Origin: Desulfovibrio ferrophilus | Lineage (GTDB): Bacteria > Desulfobacterota > Desulfovibrionia > Desulfovibrionales > Desulfovibrionaceae | Reading direction: 5' to 3' | Length of the DNA stretch: 64,000 nt | Assembly (NCBI RefSeq): GCF_003966735.1 | Contig: NZ_AP017378.1 | Span: 853,501 to 917,500 of the forward strand | Shown: positions 60,984 through 64,000 of the stretch, in pieces | Position numbering within the stretch: position 1 is the stretch's first letter | How the letters are laid out: the number at the start of each line of letters is the position of its first letter | The notes under the pieces: model-generated | Database searches by the model: none | Told to the model about the DNA's origin: nothing | What the model saw: the letters and a program-made list of their open reading frames with translations, nothing else | Position numbers and translations under genes: made by a program

Positions 60984-61433
60984 ATGAAGCTCGGAGATTT
61001 GCTGGATAGGGATTTAATTCTGCCCAAGCTCAAGGCCGGGACCAAGAAACAGGTCCTGGCCGAGCTTGTGGCGGCGGCAGTGGATAAACTGCCGGAACTG
61101 GATCGGGACACGGCAATTGAGGTCCTGACCGAACGCGAGACTCTGGGCACAACTGGTATTGGGGATGGTATTGCCATTCCTCACGGCAAGTTGGATAACC
61201 TGGAAAATATTGTCGTGGTTGTTGGCCGCAGCGCGGGGGGCGTCGAATACGAAGCCCTGGACCAAAAGCCTTGTCATATTTTTTTCCTGGTTTTGGCTCC
61301 AGAACAGGTGGCAGGCATGCATCTGCGTGTCCTGGCCCATATCTCACGCCTGCTCAAGGAAGATTCCTTTAGGAAATCATTTGTCGAGGCCGATACGGGC
61401 GATGACCTGTGGCGGTTGCTCAAGGGGGCCTGA
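60984..61433 (+). CDS. ptsN: Nitrogen-regulatory PTS EIIA protein
   Basis: A 149-residue EIIA-Ntr with phospho-accepting His67 in GDGIAIPHGKLDN. MKLGDLLDRDLILPKLKAGT and LRVLAHISRLLKEDSF are family-typical. It is phosphorylated by PtsP/NPr and regulates metabolism and potassium homeostasis in relatives, which is of interest given trkA/trkH in the same region. It starts four bases after hpf. Confidence 0.95.
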   Translation: MKLGDLLDRDLILPKLKAGTKKQVLAELVAAAVDKLPELDRDTAIEVLTERETLGTTGIGDGIAIPHGKLDNLENIVVVVGRSAGGVEYEALDQKPCHIFFLVLAPEQVAGMHLRVLAHISRLLKEDSFRKSFVEADTGDDLWRLLKGA

Positions 61434-61438
61434 GCTCG

Positions 61439-62332
61439 ATGAAGCCGGTCAGAGCCGATGGTGGTGAGTTTCCGGTTATTATTCTCACCGGGCTCTCGGG
61501 TGCCGGGAAGTCGACAGCGCTCAAAGTCTTTGAGGACCTCGGATTTCTGACCATGGATGGGTTACCGCCTCTGGTGATGCCGGAGATGGTTCGCCTGTTT
61601 CGCACGCAGAAGGATTTTCGTCATCGCGGGCTGACCCTGGGGTTGGACGCCAGCGGCGACGATTTTGCCAAGCAGTGGCCGCTGGCCCTGGGCGAGTTGG
61701 AAGCCATCGGAGCCAGACCCCGTCTTGTTTACGTCGAATGCAGCGCCCCTGTCCTGATGCGGCGTTATGCCGCTACCCGCCGCCCTCACCCCCTGGAAGG
61801 AGAACTTGGCCTTGAGCGTGCCATGGAAGAGGAGCGTAGGAGGTTGTTCCCGGTCCGCGAACGATCCGAATTGGTCGTTGATACGACGGACTACTCGATC
61901 CACGATCTCAGACGCTTCTTGCAGGAGAAGTGGAATTTCCTGAAAGAGAGACAGTGGGGGCTCAGGATTTACGTGTTGTCCTTTGGCTTCAAGCACCAGG
62001 TTCCCACAGATGCAGACATGGTGTTTGACCTGCGTTTCCTGCCGAATCCGTATTTTGACGAGAAGCTTCGTCCCATGTCGGGCAAGGACAAGCCTATTGC
62101 GGATTTTGTTCTTGGTTCGGACGAGGGCAGCGAGTTTTTACGACACCAGATGGAATATTTGAACTATATCCTGCCATGCTATGCCCGCGAGGGGCGTTAC
62201 CGCCTGACACTGGCTTTTGGCTGTACCGGCGGACGTCATCGATCAGTGGCTACTGCCGAGGCCGTCTTTGACTCCTTGCGCAAGTCGGATTATGCAGTCT
62301 TTCTTGAACATCGCCACCTCGACCTAGAATAG
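61439..62332 (+). CDS. rapZ: RNase adapter protein RapZ
   Basis: A 297-residue protein with N-terminal Walker A GLSGAGKST (18-26) and the C-terminal RapZ domain: LSFGFKHQVPTDADMVFDLR, FLPNPYFDEKLRPMSGKD, and FGCTGGRHRSVATAEAV. In enterobacteria it binds small RNAs and directs RNase E to control glucosamine-6-phosphate synthase. It follows ptsN closely, in a common rpoN-region order. Confidence 0.96.
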   Translation: MKPVRADGGEFPVIILTGLSGAGKSTALKVFEDLGFLTMDGLPPLVMPEMVRLFRTQKDFRHRGLTLGLDASGDDFAKQWPLALGELEAIGARPRLVYVECSAPVLMRRYAATRRPHPLEGELGLERAMEEERRRLFPVRERSELVVDTTDYSIHDLRRFLQEKWNFLKERQWGLRIYVLSFGFKHQVPTDADMVFDLRFLPNPYFDEKLRPMSGKDKPIADFVLGSDEGSEFLRHQMEYLNYILPCYAREGRYRLTLAFGCTGGRHRSVATAEAVFDSLRKSDYAVFLEHRHLDLE

Positions 62333-62387
62333 GGACGGCATCTTGCTGAGGTGATGGGCGTCGCTGTCCCCCGGACGAACATAATAC

Positions 62388-62825
62388 ATGAGCAAAGAAA
62401 CCAAGAAGATCAAGAATGTGGGCGTGGTTGTTGCCACGCACACGGATTACGGCACACGGCTGATTGCCGCGGCCGAGATGATCCTGGGAGAACAGAACGA
62501 TTGTGTCTCTGTGAGCGTGGACATTTCCCACGGCATGGACGACATCGTTGAATCGTTGCGTCAGGCTGTGGAGTCCGTGGACAAGGGCGGGGGAGTGATG
62601 ATTCTGACCGACATGTTCGGCGGAACTCCTACCAACCTGAGTCTCTCACTGCTCGGTGCCTATAAGCTCGAGGTGATCACCGGGGTCAACCTGCCCATGC
62701 TGCTCAAGGTTCTGGGGATGCGTTCCATGCCTCTGGCCAAGCTGGCGGATGAAGCCAAGAGCGCTGGCATGCAGGGCATCGTTGTGGCCGGTGAGGTGTT
62801 GCGAAAGAAAGTCGCCGGAGGGTAG
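62388..62825 (+). CDS. Mannose-family PTS EIIA component
   Basis: A 145-residue protein with the phospho-histidine His18 in VVVATHTDYGTRL, then VMILTDMFGGTPTNLSLSLL and EVITGVNLPMLLKVL, all EIIA-Man features. It passes phosphate to the EIIB encoded next. With the following genes it forms a mannose-type PTS or a regulatory remnant of one. Confidence 0.93.
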   Translation: MSKETKKIKNVGVVVATHTDYGTRLIAAAEMILGEQNDCVSVSVDISHGMDDIVESLRQAVESVDKGGGVMILTDMFGGTPTNLSLSLLGAYKLEVITGVNLPMLLKVLGMRSMPLAKLADEAKSAGMQGIVVAGEVLRKKVAGG

Positions 62826-62829
62826 GGCC

Positions 62830-63297
62830 GTGTTCTGGGTTCGAGTGGACAATCGACTCATCCACGGGCAGATCATCGAAACCTGGCTGCCGTATACGAA
62901 ATCCCGCACGATCATTGTGGCCAACGATGAGGTGTGCGGCGATCCTCTGCGCCAGGAGATCATGGGCCTGGCTATTCCCAGTCATATCGACAAGATATTT
63001 GTGTGTGTCGAGGATACGCATGAATATATGTCACGTGCTTATGCCGTGGAAGAACCCGATGTACTGGTGCTGTTTTCCTCCTGTGTCGATGCAAGGCGGG
63101 CCCATCAGAAGGGATTGGCTTTCAAATCCTTGAACCTCGGGAATATGCATTATGGCCCAGGCAAGGAGCAAGTCTGCGCGCATGTGGCCCTGGATGGTCA
63201 TGATCGCTCCTGCCTGCAATATTTCGATGACAACGACGTTGATCTTGATTTCCGCTGCGTGCCTAACCAACCAATCCAGGTCAGTCGATCATGGTAG
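62830..63297 (+). CDS. Mannose-family PTS EIIB component
   Basis: A 155-residue protein from GTG 62830: MFWVRVDNRLIHGQIIETWL contains the active His12 in the RLIHGQ motif. GKEQVCAHVALDGHDRSCLQ and a YFDDNDVDLDFRCVP tail fit the family. The start is four bases after the EIIA gene, and the end overlaps EIIC by seven bases. Confidence 0.92.
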   Translation: MFWVRVDNRLIHGQIIETWLPYTKSRTIIVANDEVCGDPLRQEIMGLAIPSHIDKIFVCVEDTHEYMSRAYAVEEPDVLVLFSSCVDARRAHQKGLAFKSLNLGNMHYGPGKEQVCAHVALDGHDRSCLQYFDDNDVDLDFRCVPNQPIQVSRSW

Positions 63298-63995
63298 AGG
63301 TGTCCACCGCGGCCATTATCTGGATTCTGACGGCCACCAGCCTGTATACTTTATTCGCCTTTCTTCGTTTTTCCTTGAACCTTGGCATTGTTGAGCGCCC
63401 ACTGGTACAGGGCCTTGTCTGGGGCCTGCTGACGGGCAACGTCACCCTTGGAGTGTCCGTTGCTTTGGTTTTCGAACTGTTCTGGCTGGATTTGATTCCA
63501 GCGGGGACGTTCATCCCCCCCAATGCCGCTGCAGCGAATCTGGCTGCCTTGTGTCTGACAACGGTGTTTGGTTTCAGTAATCCTGCGCAAGTCGTCTTTC
63601 CCATTCTTTTGGCGTTCCCCTTGGCTTGGATTAGTTCGCGCTTGGAACAGGCGCATCGCCGCAGACAGGACCGTGGCTACAACATACTCCAGAGTTGGCT
63701 CCGTTCTGAACGGCAGGGGGATTATGCTCCTGGGCGGCTCATCCGGCGCGCTATCACCCAGACTCTCACCGCATATTTTCTGTTTTTCCTGCTGACGATG
63801 ACTTCACTTGTGGCGTTGACCTCGTGGCTGCTTGCTCACGGCTTGTTACGTCCTCCCTCTGAAATGTTCTCCTGGGGGTATCTCTGGATTGGAGCCACAC
63901 TTGGAGGCATGCTGGCGCTTCGGGTGCCAGGGGCCTATGTCATTCTTGTTCTGGGCGCCTGCGGCGTCGCAATGCTTAGCCTATTTATGGGTTGA
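63291..63995 (+). CDS. Mannose-family PTS EIIC membrane component
   Basis: A 234-residue membrane protein with about six helices; ERPLVQGLVWGLLTGNVTLG and FELFWLDLIPAGTFIPPNAA are EIIC-Man signatures (substrate-binding loop). The stop is at 63993-63995. An EIID gene is expected just beyond the window. The sugar transported is unknown, and in this group the system may be regulatory. Confidence 0.93.
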   Translation: MVEVSTAAIIWILTATSLYTLFAFLRFSLNLGIVERPLVQGLVWGLLTGNVTLGVSVALVFELFWLDLIPAGTFIPPNAAAANLAALCLTTVFGFSNPAQVVFPILLAFPLAWISSRLEQAHRRRQDRGYNILQSWLRSERQGDYAPGRLIRRAITQTLTAYFLFFLLTMTSLVALTSWLLAHGLLRPPSEMFSWGYLWIGATLGGMLALRVPGAYVILVLGACGVAMLSLFMG

Positions 63996-64000
63996 GATTC

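Overview
The window reads as chromosome of a deltaproteobacterial sulfate reducer of the Desulfovibrio / Pseudodesulfovibrio type. The reasons are the gene order pyrG-kdsA-kdsC-lptC-lptA-lptB-rpoN-hpf-ptsN-rapZ followed by mannose-family PTS genes, the many periplasmic amino-acid-binding-type proteins, the wealth of cyclic-nucleotide signalling enzymes, a bacteriohemerythrin and a cysteine-rich ferredoxin. This taxonomic call is an inference; no rRNA lies in the window. About 60 protein genes and one tRNA-Ser are supported.

Layout. 1-9.8 kb: a partial metallo-beta-lactamase-fold lipoprotein divergent from a TetR regulator with two matching operators; a SulP transporter carrying STAS and cyclic-nucleotide-binding domains; a dimethylarginine dimethylaminohydrolase; a polar amino-acid ABC transporter; a PilZ protein; a zinc-ribbon thioredoxin; several small proteins. 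10-27 kb: a binding protein plus diguanylate cyclase pair, a LysR regulator divergent from a carboxymuconolactone-decarboxylase-family protein, a PAS/GGDEF protein, a periplasmic MsrB, a two-gene pseudouridine synthase unit, EttA, an RRM protein behind a structured leader, a frameshifted binding protein, a SET-domain protein, an extended HU, a membrane adenylate cyclase and a bacteriohemerythrin. 27-40 kb: an RTX protein that starts with a Nif11-like double-glycine leader, an MBOAT acyltransferase pair, a pqiA-pqiA-pqiB-pqiC lipid-transport operon, and a 1073-residue protein with three binding-protein domains and an adenylate cyclase.

40-51 kb is the accessory region. It ends at tRNA-Ser(CGA), and a decayed copy of that tRNA's 3' end plus its terminator lies at 40.1 kb, so the interval looks like an old tRNA-targeted island (rsgA, a ferredoxin-like regulator, trkH, trkA) with no integrase left. 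The A+T-rich right part, 46.65-50.83 kb, is a compact three-gene operon: membrane protein, ComEC-like metallo-hydrolase, and one polypeptide fusing E2, E1 and JAB domains. This is the most likely candidate for an undescribed system: a ubiquitin-like conjugation module resembling the Cap2/Cap3 part of type II CBASS, but with no CD-NTase and no obvious ubiquitin-like protein.

51-64 kb is core housekeeping: tadA, purQ, pyrG, then the KDO / LPS-export / sigma-54 / nitrogen-PTS run and a mannose-type PTS EIIA-EIIB-EIIC. Cyclic nucleotides link several regions: two class III adenylate cyclases, two GGDEF proteins, a PilZ protein and a cNMP-binding SulP transporter are all encoded here.
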